Part shown: in pieces, positions 1 through 7,437 of the stretch | How positions within the stretch are numbered: the first letter of the stretch is position 1 | Layout: every line of letters begins with the position of its first letter | NCBI GenBank assembly: GCA_009782605.1 | Contig: WRIR01000007.1 | Location: 37,003 to 101,002, forward strand | Source of the DNA: Eggerthellaceae bacterium | Lineage (GTDB): Bacteria > Actinomycetota > Coriobacteriia > Coriobacteriales > Eggerthellaceae | Length of the DNA stretch: 64,000 bases | Direction of reading: 5' to 3' | Made by a program: the position numbers and the translations under genes | The notes under the pieces: generated by a model | Seen by the model: the letters and a program-made list of their open reading frames with translations, nothing else | Told to the model about the DNA's origin: nothing | Database searches by the model: none

Positions 1-222
1 AATCCCGAAACAACGGCAGCGGTATTTATACCGTTCCAAGACCCCGAACACTGGGGCATCGCCGTCCATAAGGGCAACAGCGAGCTTTTGGCCGAACTAA
101 ACGAGTTCATTACCACAAGCAAGACCGATGGCACCTTTGATGTCCTGACCGAAAAGCACCTTCCCTCAGAGAAAGCGACCTTTGATGAACTGGGCTTTAG
201 GTGGTTCTTTGATTTCAGCTGA
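1..222 (+). CDS. Amino-acid ABC transporter substrate-binding protein, C-terminal part (partial)
   Basis: The window opens inside this reading frame, which is open from base 1 and ends with TGA at 220-222, giving 73 residues. The segment contains FIPFQDPEHWGIAV, then KGNSELLAELNEFI and a closing helix, the usual C-terminal pattern of family 3 periplasmic solute-binding proteins. It is followed at 270 by a polar amino-acid permease and at 1057 by the matching ATPase, so it is most likely the extracellular binding lipoprotein of a glutamine/polar amino-acid importer. The N-terminus, signal peptide and ligand pocket lie outside the window, so the substrate cannot be judged. Confidence 0.75.
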   Translation, partial: NPETTAAVFIPFQDPEHWGIAVHKGNSELLAELNEFITTSKTDGTFDVLTEKHLPSEKATFDELGFRWFFDFS

Positions 223-269
223 TTGGTTTGGCTGATTAGCTTCGTCTGAGCAACATCATCGGCGATGAG

Positions 270-1073
270 ATGAATCCCTTCAAGAACATATTCGGTCTTT
301 TCCTTGCTCCGAAAAACAAGGCGGTGCCCCTTTTCAAGAGAGCACTGAACTACCTGTTGGTTTGCGTGCTCATCATCGTGGTTTTTTGGGCTTCGCTTTC
401 AGTGCTCAGCATAAACTTTAGCTTTGGTTTTTTGAACCTGTACAAAACGCGAATCCTTGACGGGTTCATTCTCACTGTCCAGCTATCCCTCGTCAGCCTG
501 ATAATCAGTTTGCTGCTGGGAACCCTGGTCGCCGTCGGGCAGCGGTCGCGCATTCTGCCGATCCGCTACCTGTGCGATGTGTACGTCAAGATAATCAGGG
601 GCACACCCCTTATCGTGCAAATCTACCTGTTCTTCTATATCATCGGCACGGCGTGGGGCATAAAGAATCGCTTTATCGCGGGAGTGCTTATCCTTTCCAT
701 CTTTGAGGCCGCCTATATTGCCGAGATCATCCGCGGCAGCTTTCTTTCGCTTGACAAGACACAGTTGGAGGCAGCAAATTCACTTGGCTTCACACGCAGA
801 CAGGCGCTGCGCTACGTGGTTCTCCCTCAAATGATTGCACGAACCCTTCCCGCGCTCACGGGGCAATTCGCCAACGTGATCAAGGATTCGTCGCTGTTAT
901 CCATCATCGCGGTCATAGAAATGACCCAAACCATGCGAGAAATCAGCGCTACGACCTTCCAGCTTTTTGAAAGCTACATACTTTTGGGCGCCCTCTATCT
1001 GTGCCTCACCTTGCCCATTACCTTTGTCAGCCGCCTGTTTGAGGAAAGGTTCAATTATGCACCTAAGACTTGA
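270..1073 (+). CDS. Polar amino-acid ABC transporter permease (HisM/GlnP type)
   Basis: This 267-residue integral membrane protein is the transmembrane subunit of the importer that begins upstream. After a hydrophobic N-terminal helix (about residues 25-50) comes the His/Glu/Gln/Arg permease core: GFILTVQLSLVSLIISLLLG, then a GTPLIVQIYLFFY segment typical of amino-acid permeases. The EAA coupling loop EAANSLGFTRRQALRYVVLP (about residues 165-185) docks on the ATPase, and the INVIKDSSL-like region appears as NVIKDSSLLSII. The start at 270 has only a weak ribosome-binding site and may be coupled to the upstream gene, 47 bases away. Its last 17 bases overlap the ATPase gene, which supports co-expression as one operon. 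Confidence 0.92.
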   Translation: MNPFKNIFGLFLAPKNKAVPLFKRALNYLLVCVLIIVVFWASLSVLSINFSFGFLNLYKTRILDGFILTVQLSLVSLIISLLLGTLVAVGQRSRILPIRYLCDVYVKIIRGTPLIVQIYLFFYIIGTAWGIKNRFIAGVLILSIFEAAYIAEIIRGSFLSLDKTQLEAANSLGFTRRQALRYVVLPQMIARTLPALTGQFANVIKDSSLLSIIAVIEMTQTMREISATTFQLFESYILLGALYLCLTLPITFVSRLFEERFNYAPKT

Positions 1074-1791
1074 GGGCATCGACATGAGCTTCGGCGAGGC
1101 CGCCGTCTTAAAGCACGTAAGCCTTTCCGACCACATCGACAAACTTGCTATTATCGGTCCTTCGGGGGGCGGGAAAACCACCCTTCTACGCATCATCGGA
1201 GGCCTGTTGGTGCCAAGCGCCGGGCGTCTTTTCCTCGACGAGCAAGAGGTTGAGTATGTGGAAAACAAGCTGCCTGCGTACCGGGCACAACTTGGCTACG
1301 TCTTTCAGCAAGGCGGGCTCTTCCACCACCTCAACGCCCGCAAAAACATTGCGCTCCCCTTGCAGGTGGTGCATGGCGCAGGCGAAGAGGAAGCCTTAGA
1401 ACGCGCACAAGAATTATTGAATCGCTTTGGCTTGAGCAGCGAAGGCGACAAAATGCCTGCCCAATTGTCTGGAGGACAGCAGCAACGCGCCGCAATCGCA
1501 CGAGCCATCGCTGCATCACCGAAGCTGGTTTTGCTTGACGAGCCAACCAGCGCACTTGACCCCGAATACACCAACGAGGTGCTTGACGTCATCAACGACC
1601 TGGGAGAAACAGGGATACGCTTCATCATTGTCACCCACGAAATGGGCTTTGCCCGCCATGCGTGCGACAAGATAGCGTTCCTTTGCGACGGCATGCTCTT
1701 GGAGTACGGTTCGAGTTCGGCATTGTTCGAGAATCCGACAACTCCCGAATTACAGCGCTTCTTAGGAAAACTCTTGGAATGGCGCATATGA
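1057..1791 (+). CDS. Amino-acid ABC transporter ATP-binding protein
   Basis: This is the 244-residue nucleotide-binding subunit of the importer. It has Walker A (GPSGGGKTT), a Q-loop (VFQQGGLF), the ABC signature LSGGQQQR, Walker B (LVLLDEPTSALDP) and the switch histidine in IIVTHEMGFARH. The ATG at 1057 was chosen because MHLRLEGIDMSFG matches the usual beginning of GlnQ-like ATPases and GAGGAAAGG lies just upstream at 1040-1048; the frame is open further upstream only inside the permease gene. It is the last gene of the operon. The substrate is probably a polar amino acid, by family only. Confidence 0.93.
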   Translation: MHLRLEGIDMSFGEAAVLKHVSLSDHIDKLAIIGPSGGGKTTLLRIIGGLLVPSAGRLFLDEQEVEYVENKLPAYRAQLGYVFQQGGLFHHLNARKNIALPLQVVHGAGEEEALERAQELLNRFGLSSEGDKMPAQLSGGQQQRAAIARAIAASPKLVLLDEPTSALDPEYTNEVLDVINDLGETGIRFIIVTHEMGFARHACDKIAFLCDGMLLEYGSSSALFENPTTPELQRFLGKLLEWRI

Positions 1792-2134
1792 GAGGCATAC
1801 CCTAAGAATCCAGCCCTCGCCGATGGGCAATGCGGCGGCGAACAGCTCTTTTGCCGCGATCGTTTCATCATCCTTTCCGCTTGATGTAAGCCTCGTCTGA
1901 ACCATGGCGTGTCGAGGATGGTTCCTGTGTCGAGCCGCCTGGTTTAAAAGGCCGCGACCAGCCGCCGCGGGCCAGCCAACAAAGGGATAGTTGGTGCGGC
2001 GAGTTTTCACCCAAAAACCTCACTACCCATACTAAAGGGCGAATAGCCTTATTTTTCATCCCACGCCTTCTCAAGCTCTTTCGAAACAGTAAAGGCTTTT
2101 TACTATCCTTAGTTTAGCTTTCCGATTGGAAAAT
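1792..2134. other. Intergenic stretch without a supportable gene
   Basis: These 343 bases separate the end of the ABC operon from the end of the convergent hypothetical gene. Short open frames exist on the minus strand (for example 1762-2010 and 1868-2074), but they have no ribosome-binding site or recognisable family and overlap the ATPase gene or each other. No clear hairpin terminator was found. The stretch may hold decayed coding sequence; nothing more can be supported. Confidence 0.5.
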
Positions 2135-2737
2135 CTAAGTCGAGGTCGACCCAAGCTCTTCACTAGTTGATACCCTAGCCACCCCTTTGCTTCCATCCCG
2201 AAAAACACCAGGATTGCCTTTAGCGTACTCACTTGCAAGTCGTTTGACATAGAGCCATTCTTCTTCCGCAATACTCTTCTTGTGCCTTTCTATAGTCTCC
2301 GTATCAGTGGAAAACAGGTCGACTATGTGAGGGATGAACCCAATCCACCTGTTAAGGTAACCCGGCCCAACAGTGATATCTTCCGAAAACCCCGCGCCGA
2401 GATTTTTCCCAGAGGTATAGATATTAACGGAAATCATACGTTGACCATTTTTGATACCGTATTTCTTTACCAATTTTTCGTCAAAACGAACCATAACAAC
2501 GGCATCCATTTCATCAGAATATGCAGCTACCAGGAAAGGAGAGAGACTGTGGACGATAGCGGGCTGACTATCCCCTAACAACAGATATTCACTCATTTGC
2601 GCATAGGTGATCCGGTATTTTTGTTTTATTCCAAAGAGGCTGAACATATCAGGACAAGCTGTTTTGAGCATTTTTTTGGAGATCGCTATAGCTCCAGGTT
2701 TTTCTGCAAAAGTACTCGAATCCGTAAATCTACCCAT
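2135..2737 (-). CDS. Uncharacterised 200-residue protein
   Basis: I do not recognise this protein. The ATG at 2737 was preferred to the in-frame TTG at 2752 because AAAGGA (2743-2748 on the minus strand) is well placed before it, giving MGRFTDSSTFAEK. The protein is soluble, with alternating charged and hydrophobic residues and no signal peptide, membrane helix or obvious catalytic motif. A middle section (about residues 50-90) has strand-like stretches such as FLVAAYSDEMDAVVMVRFD, and the C-terminal quarter is helical and charged. Codon use is less GC-biased than in the core genes to the right, so the gene may have been acquired. Confidence 0.6.
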   Translation of the reverse strand: MGRFTDSSTFAEKPGAIAISKKMLKTACPDMFSLFGIKQKYRITYAQMSEYLLLGDSQPAIVHSLSPFLVAAYSDEMDAVVMVRFDEKLVKKYGIKNGQRMISVNIYTSGKNLGAGFSEDITVGPGYLNRWIGFIPHIVDLFSTDTETIERHKKSIAEEEWLYVKRLASEYAKGNPGVFRDGSKGVARVSTSEELGSTST

Positions 2738-2828
2738 GAAATATCCTTTCAATAACGTATTCTTTAGGGGTATATGCTCAATATATGTCTGTCAGCTTCA
2801 AAGCATAAAATTTACAGTAACCTAAAAG

Positions 2829-2924
2829 CTACTCGTACTTCTCGTAGCAAAAACAGCTCGTCACGTGGTCGTTTATGACCCCGATTGCCTGCAGATAGGC
2901 GTAGATAATCGTGGTTCCCACAAA
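2829..2924 (-). pseudogene. tag: C-terminal relic of DNA-3-methyladenine glycosylase I
   Basis: Read on the minus strand from 2924 to the TAG at 2829-2831, the frame encodes FVGTTIIYAYLQAIGVINDH followed by VTSCFCYEKYE and a stop. This matches the C-terminus of Tag enzymes, where the FVG-T--YA-MQA-G--NDH block includes part of the base-binding pocket and late Cys/His residues help bind zinc. The codon immediately upstream (2925-2927) is an in-frame stop, and no N-terminal two thirds can be found in any frame, so this is a remnant rather than a gene. It has no start codon or ribosome-binding site. Confidence 0.72.
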
Positions 2925-3006
2925 CTAAAAGAGAACCTGTTGCCAACCTATGATAAATCTGCCGCCTTCGTTTGTCGATACGGCGAAACCAGGAGACGAT
3001 AAATGA

Positions 3007-3036
3007 GAAAACCGGCCGAAGGGTCAGCCGGTTTTC
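3007..3036 (-). terminator. Hairpin terminator downstream of the flavoprotein reductase gene
   Basis: Perfect 10-bp arms GAAAACCGGC (3007-3016) and GCCGGTTTTC (3027-3036) enclose a 10-base loop. A second, GC-rich hairpin with arms GGCCCCGCC (3089-3097) and GGCGGGGCC (3114-3122) lies closer to the gene end at 3130. Together they probably end transcription of the minus-strand reductase gene. The U-tract is short, so the terminator is inferred mainly from the stems and position. Confidence 0.65.
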
Positions 3037-3129
3037 TTGGGAGGAGGGAGATGTTGGTTGGTGGGGCGGGCCCGCGCACGCGAAGGACGGCCCCGCCGCA
3101 GGATCGACCCTGGGGCGGGGCCCCGGGGC

Positions 3130-4773
3130 TTAGGGCCTTAGGTACTCTGCGGCATGGTTCGCGGCTTCGCGGCCGGAGTTCACCTGGTTGCCCATTGCGG
3201 TGCCGGGCATATTGATGGTATACACATGGCGGTAGTTCATGTTGCCGTCGTTCCCAATAGCGTAAAGACCGCCTATGGGCTGCCCGTCGTTGTCGAGCAC
3301 GCGGCGTTCCTTGTCGGTGGTAATGCCGCCCACCTCAAAGAAGAAGCTGTATCCCATCTGGGCCATGTAGAAGGGGCCGTTTTCGATGGCTATCATTTTG
3401 TCGGCAGGCTTGCCCAGGTCGTCGTCGGACCCGGCCGCGCAAAGCTCGTTGTAGCGGCCGACCGTTGCCGTGAATGCGGCAGGGTCAAGGCCGAAGGCCT
3501 GTGCAAGCCCCTCGATGCTGTCTGCCTTGACCAGCGTGCCCGTGCTGTCGTTGGCCAAGGAATCCTCGAACATGGCCCGGGTAGCCTCGTCAACCGCAAA
3601 ATACCCGTCGAGGATAGCCTGGTCGAACACCGTGTAGTTGGCACGGTTGTCGCGCCCGGGGATGCACTGCAAGACGAGGTTGTCGTCGGTGAGGTTTTCT
3701 CGGGTGAAGCGCTCGCACTTCTCGTTCACCCACAGGACCGGGCCGCCGGCCGCAATTCCGAAATAGCCGTTGATGGGGTTCAGGGCATCGTTGTGGAAGT
3801 CGATGTTGGGGAAGGCCGGAATCATATACAGGATGCTTTGGGCTGAGTCGGATATAAAGTCCTTTGCGCCGATTTCCAGGGCCATCTTGTAGGCATCGCC
3901 CGCCGCGTTCGGAGACCCTACAACAAAGAGGTGCTCGATATTCCAGCCCTGCTTCTCGATGAGCTCAGGGTTGCCTCCGAAGCCGCCGGTGGCCAGGACA
4001 ACAGCCTTGGCATTGTACTGGACGGTGCCTTCGGCGCCTTTAGCGTAGGCACCGGCTATCGTGCCGTCCTCGACGATCAGCTGGAATGCTGCCGTGTCGA
4101 AGTGGACGTCGATACCGAGCTGTGCGACACGGTCGACCATGGGCTCAACGTAGCCCACCGAGGACTTTCCGTCCTTGAACCAATGGAAGGTCGGATGCAG
4201 GCCGCCATGATAGTTGTCGATAACGCCGTTGTAAAGAACGCCTTGCTCAAGGCACCACTCGATGTTTCCAGCCGACTTCTCGCAGAGGTCGACCCAGAAG
4301 GCGGCGTTTTGGCGGTGCTGGCCGCGCACCAGCTCGTCCTCGACTATCTGGGCAGTTGTTACATGGATGCCCTGCTCGGCGGCCATCTGCGAATCGATGG
4401 CGAACATGCCTTCGACAAAGTTTGCGTTGCCGCCGAGAATGGTGTTCTTCTCCAGCACGATGAGGTCGGTGCCGTTGAGCGAGGCTTGCACGGCGCAGGA
4501 AAGCCCCGACCCGCCGCCGCCGACGATGAGCAGGTCGGTATCATAGGTGGCGTCGATCCGGCTGGGAGCCACAGGCCCTTGGGGCGCCGTCCCTTCCCCG
4601 CCTTTCGGGTCTGTCTGCGCCTCTTTGCCAGAGGGGCTGCAGGCAGCCATGCCTACCCCGGCCGCAACCGCCGTGGCAGCGCCGAAGCCCAAGAAGGCGC
4701 GGCGTGTGAGCCCCGTCCCTGTCGTCTCAGGCTGGGAAGAAGGGTTCTGTCTGTTCGGGTTTCTTGTTGTCAT
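3130..4773 (-). CDS. Tat-exported FAD-dependent fumarate-reductase-like flavoprotein
   Basis: This 547-residue protein belongs to the fumarate reductase/succinate dehydrogenase flavoprotein superfamily. The N-terminus has a twin-arginine signal (LTRRAFLGFG, about residues 23-32) followed by a lipobox-like MAAC, so it is probably exported folded and anchored as a lipoprotein. The FAD-binding loop is DLLIVGGGGSGLSCA (about residues 80-95); ATGGFGGN and the C-terminal VGGITTDKERRVLDNDG and GLYAIGN segments fit the family. There is no haem or FMN-binding domain, so a separate electron donor is needed. AGGAGG lies just before the ATG. Such genes beside a 12-helix LuxR regulator are typical of Eggerthellaceae and act on varied acceptors; the substrate here cannot be told from sequence. 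Confidence 0.88.
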   Translation of the reverse strand: MTTRNPNRQNPSSQPETTGTGLTRRAFLGFGAATAVAAGVGMAACSPSGKEAQTDPKGGEGTAPQGPVAPSRIDATYDTDLLIVGGGGSGLSCAVQASLNGTDLIVLEKNTILGGNANFVEGMFAIDSQMAAEQGIHVTTAQIVEDELVRGQHRQNAAFWVDLCEKSAGNIEWCLEQGVLYNGVIDNYHGGLHPTFHWFKDGKSSVGYVEPMVDRVAQLGIDVHFDTAAFQLIVEDGTIAGAYAKGAEGTVQYNAKAVVLATGGFGGNPELIEKQGWNIEHLFVVGSPNAAGDAYKMALEIGAKDFISDSAQSILYMIPAFPNIDFHNDALNPINGYFGIAAGGPVLWVNEKCERFTRENLTDDNLVLQCIPGRDNRANYTVFDQAILDGYFAVDEATRAMFEDSLANDSTGTLVKADSIEGLAQAFGLDPAAFTATVGRYNELCAAGSDDDLGKPADKMIAIENGPFYMAQMGYSFFFEVGGITTDKERRVLDNDGQPIGGLYAIGNDGNMNYRHVYTINMPGTAMGNQVNSGREAANHAAEYLRP

Positions 4774-5118
4774 TGGTCCTCCTGTTGCTCGATTGTTTGC
4801 TGCGCCCTGCTACAGCTTCCGGATAGGTCCGGGTAGGAGCCCTTTCGGCGTCTGGAAGGAGCCCCCTGTGAAGACGCTATCCCGTGCTGTGCTTTTGTGG
4901 GCACATTCCCAAGACAAGTATGGAGGGGTTTTCAGTGATAATCTACACCAAGGTCGGGGGAGTTGGGAAAAACGACTCCAATCCCCCCGAAAAGGGGGAG
5001 TGACAGACTCCCTGAATGAGGGTAGCATTTTCAGAGGACCTCGCTACAACGCATGTGAAGGACGAGGCTCGGTTTTGCTCGCGGGTCTCAGGGGGAGATA
5101 GCCTCAAGGGGGGATACG
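4774..5118. promoter_or_regulatory. Divergent regulatory region between the reductase and LuxR genes
   Basis: This 345-base region should hold both divergent promoters. GGGGGAG occurs three times on the plus strand (4956-4962, 4994-5000, 5091-5097), and the middle copy forms a small hairpin, CCCCC-N6-GGGGG. The last copy is near the LuxR start and may simply be ribosome-binding-site-like. The repeated motif is a candidate operator for the adjacent regulator; this is inference. No convincing -35/-10 pair was found. Confidence 0.4.
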
Positions 5119-6636
5119 ATGCCGAAAGCCAGCAGGCGCATCAACGAGCAGGTCGACCGGAAGAGGGTGCTCAAAGGCCTCGGCGGAAGCATTGCCGAGC
5201 GCCCCTTGCTGTGCGTTGCGCTCATGCTGTTCTGGACCTGGCTCAACTTGGCCTTCCAGGGTCCGCTCTTCTTTCCTCCCGTCGAGCTGGCGAACGGCTT
5301 CCTTTTGTCAACCTGGTTTGCCCCTGTCCTTGCCAGCGCGATTGCCTATTTCATTTTAGGGGTCTGGTTCAGGCGCACCAACCGGGCTATCAGGCAAAGA
5401 TGGTATCTCGGCCTTGTTGCCGTGTTTATGACGGCGGGTGCGCTGCTTTGCTTTCTATGGATCAACGTATGCGGCGCCTCGCTCAGCCTCGGGGCTCCTC
5501 TCCTGCTCTACCTGGTCGGGTCGCTGGCCCTCGGCTTGGGGACTGCGCTGCTGATGGTCGAGTGGGGGCGCATCTTCGGCTACCTCGGCCCGCAACAGGT
5601 TCTCTACCACGGCATCGTCGCCATGTCGGGGTCGGCCCTCCTGGTGGTGGTGCTTTCGTTGATGCCGCGGTATGTGGGGCAGTTCACCCTCGTCCTCATC
5701 CCGTTGCCCCTGGTGGCGTGCCTGTACAAGGTGTTCTTCTCCCTGCCCCTCAAAACGCTTTACTGCCACGGGCTCAATGCCGATTTGAAGACGCCCTACA
5801 AGTTCTTGGCCACCGCCCTTCTCCACGGGCTGTCCCTGGGCGTGCTGATGGGGTGGCTGTTCCTTGTCGGCGGCCAGTCGAACATGAGCCTTCTGACGGC
5901 ATCGAGCTTTATCGTGGCTGCCGCGCTGCTTCTGCTCACGGCGGTTTTCGTGAAGATGGACTTCAACCACCTCATCTACCAGGTAGGCTTCGGGATAACG
6001 GCAACGGGGGCATTCCTGATAGCGGTTGTCGGGCCCCTCCCGACACTTGGTATCTCCTTCCAGCTGATAGGGTTTTGCTACGTCCACCTTGTCATGTGGG
6101 GCCTGTGCTCGTACCTCATCAAGAACTTCGGGCTTCCGGCGACCTGGGTGATCGCCTGGCCCACCTGCTGCCTGATGCTGGGCCAACTGTTGGGAGGCAT
6201 CACCAGCTCTGTCCTGGGGCAACAGGCACAGGCGGGCTTCTGGATTCAAATGATGGCTACGAGCATGGTGTTTGTGCTGCTCATGGCCTCCTTGACCCTG
6301 TTAAGCAGCCGGAACCTCTTGACCGGCTGGGGAATGGCCAGCCCGGCAAACCTCGTCCATGCGGGAGACGCGAACGACGCGGCCGTGGAGCAGCTGGCCG
6401 TCGAGAAGAGCCTGACTCCCCGCGAAGGCGAGATTTTTGCCATGATGGCACGCGGAAGGAACCGCAAGATCATCAGCGCCGAGCTGGTCATTTCCGAAGA
6501 GACGACAAAAAGCCACATCAACGGGCTCTATCGCAAGCTCGGCATCCATTCGCAGCAAGAGCTCCTGACGCTTGTCGAAGAACTGGCCGGCGAGCTCCAA
6601 AGCGAAGACGAGGGCATGGCCTTCGGAGCACAATAG
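5119..6636 (+). CDS. LuxR-family regulator with multi-helix membrane N-terminus
   Basis: The 505-residue protein has about twelve hydrophobic segments over residues 25-410, resembling a membrane sensor or MFS-like fold, and a C-terminal LuxR/GerE helix-turn-helix: LTPREGEIFAMMARGRNRKI then SEETTKSHINGLYRKLGIHS (about residues 430-480). It is probably a one-component membrane regulator that binds DNA at the membrane. It is divergent from the flavoprotein reductase, the standard pairing in Eggerthellaceae, so it probably senses that enzyme's substrate and activates its gene. The ATG follows AAGGGGGGATACG. The last codons (GAQ, stop) lie inside a perfect palindrome at 6625-6689. Confidence 0.88.
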   Translation: MPKASRRINEQVDRKRVLKGLGGSIAERPLLCVALMLFWTWLNLAFQGPLFFPPVELANGFLLSTWFAPVLASAIAYFILGVWFRRTNRAIRQRWYLGLVAVFMTAGALLCFLWINVCGASLSLGAPLLLYLVGSLALGLGTALLMVEWGRIFGYLGPQQVLYHGIVAMSGSALLVVVLSLMPRYVGQFTLVLIPLPLVACLYKVFFSLPLKTLYCHGLNADLKTPYKFLATALLHGLSLGVLMGWLFLVGGQSNMSLLTASSFIVAAALLLLTAVFVKMDFNHLIYQVGFGITATGAFLIAVVGPLPTLGISFQLIGFCYVHLVMWGLCSYLIKNFGLPATWVIAWPTCCLMLGQLLGGITSSVLGQQAQAGFWIQMMATSMVFVLLMASLTLLSSRNLLTGWGMASPANLVHAGDANDAAVEQLAVEKSLTPREGEIFAMMARGRNRKIISAELVISEETTKSHINGLYRKLGIHSQQELLTLVEELAGELQSEDEGMAFGAQ

Positions 6637-6689
6637 GGACGTACCTTTTTGTGCTGACAGCACAAAAAGGTACGTCCCTATTGTGCTCC
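6625..6689. repeat. Perfect palindrome with 31-bp arms over the LuxR gene stop codon
   Basis: Bases 6625-6655 are the exact reverse complement of 6659-6689, with a 3-base loop (GAC). The inner arm reads GGGACGTACCTTTTTGTGCT. The left arm encodes the last three residues and stop codon of the LuxR-type gene. A transcript would fold into a very stable hairpin, so it may terminate or protect the mRNA, but its length and perfection suggest a REP-type element. Similar palindromes occur at 24292-24369 and 47548-47641. Confidence 0.93.
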
Positions 6690-6709
6690 ATGTGGTCAAA
6701 ATTTTCTTA

Positions 6710-6772
6710 CGGTACCGGGAAAAATCTTCTTGACATTTTAACCGGTACCGTTTATATTACTATCCGGTACCG
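6710..6772 (+). promoter_or_regulatory. Promoter and three-site operator of the MarR/ABC operon
   Basis: A -35 box TTGACA (6730-6735), exact 17-base spacer and -10 box TATATT (6753-6758) form a near-consensus promoter. The 8-bp palindrome CGGTACCG occurs at 6710-6717, 6743-6750 and 6765-6772. The start-to-start distances are 33 and 22 bases, so all sites face the same side of the helix. The middle site lies in the spacer and the third just downstream of the -10 box, as expected for autorepression by the MarR protein encoded at 6800. Confidence 0.8.
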
Positions 6773-6799
6773 TTTAATAATGTATCAGGAGGCTTTCTT

Positions 6800-7435
6800 A
6801 TGAACAATGAACTTTACGAAAAGCTGACTAAGCTCCAATGGCTGTTACACAGGCAGCAAATACAGGGTTATCGCCAAGGTGAAAACCTTGCGGACGCCAC
6901 AAGGGGACAGGGGCGTATTTTGGCTGTGTTGAAACTGCGGGATGGAATCAGCACAAAGGATTTGGCCTATCTTCTTGGTGTGAGGGTGTCATCACTAAAC
7001 GAATTGCTTTCCAAACTCGAAAAAAGCGGCCATGTCACGCGGGAGCCGTCCGAGCATGATAAACGGGTAATGCTTGTGATGCTAACCGAAAAGGGCAAAT
7101 CTCAACAGGCACAAACAGATAACCCGACGAACGCCAGCGACATTTTCGATTGCCTTACAGAGGACGAGCAAGCGGCTTTCGGCGCATATCTTGACAAGGT
7201 TATCGATGCCCTTGGAGCAAAACTCGGCTTTGATGATGACGAGTTTGAGTGGCTGAAATCCGCACAGGACGAACGCAGCAGGCTGTTTGCCGAAATGAGC
7301 GAACACGGCCGTGGCTTCCACGATTTTCGCGGCGGTCTCAGAGGCATGGGCGGTTTCGGACGCAGGGGCTTCGAGCGGGGCGGTTTCGGACGCCCTAACC
7401 AGAAGAAAGGCACCGGAAGCGAAGGGGGTGAATAA
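6800..7435 (+). CDS. MarR-family transcriptional regulator with Gly/Arg-rich tail
   Basis: This 211-residue protein has a winged helix-turn-helix over about residues 35-105 (LRDGISTKDLAYLLGVRVSS, then LSKLEKSGHVTREPSEHDKR), the MarR pattern including the wing D-R pair. From about residue 168 it ends in a flexible tail rich in Gly, Arg and Phe (GGLRGMGGFGRRGFERGGFG), seen in some Firmicutes-type MarR proteins next to ABC exporters. AGGAGG stands 7 bases before the ATG. It is followed within 2 bases by an ABC exporter and preceded by three CGGTACCG sites, so it probably represses its own operon until a toxic ligand appears. Base composition is lower in GC than the flanks. Confidence 0.88.
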   Translation: MNNELYEKLTKLQWLLHRQQIQGYRQGENLADATRGQGRILAVLKLRDGISTKDLAYLLGVRVSSLNELLSKLEKSGHVTREPSEHDKRVMLVMLTEKGKSQQAQTDNPTNASDIFDCLTEDEQAAFGAYLDKVIDALGAKLGFDDDEFEWLKSAQDERSRLFAEMSEHGRGFHDFRGGLRGMGGFGRRGFERGGFGRPNQKKGTGSEGGE

Positions 7436-7437
7436 TA

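Larger units (their letters stand above)
2738..3129. other. Intergenic region with a gene relic and hairpins
   Basis: This 392-base region carries the ribosome-binding site of the minus-strand hypothetical gene (about 2743-2749), a 3-methyladenine glycosylase fragment (2829-2924) and two strong inverted repeats (3007-3036 and 3089-3122). No intact gene is present. Confidence 0.6.

Noticed and set aside
1762..2010. Minus-strand frame overlapping the end of the amino-acid ATPase gene
   Set aside because: It overlaps a well-supported gene, lacks initiation signals and has no recognisable domain.
5016..6803. 595-codon frame on the plus strand overlapping the LuxR-type gene
   Set aside because: It is rich in Arg, Gly and Pro as expected from an out-of-frame reading of high-GC DNA, whereas the other frame gives membrane helices and a LuxR helix-turn-helix.
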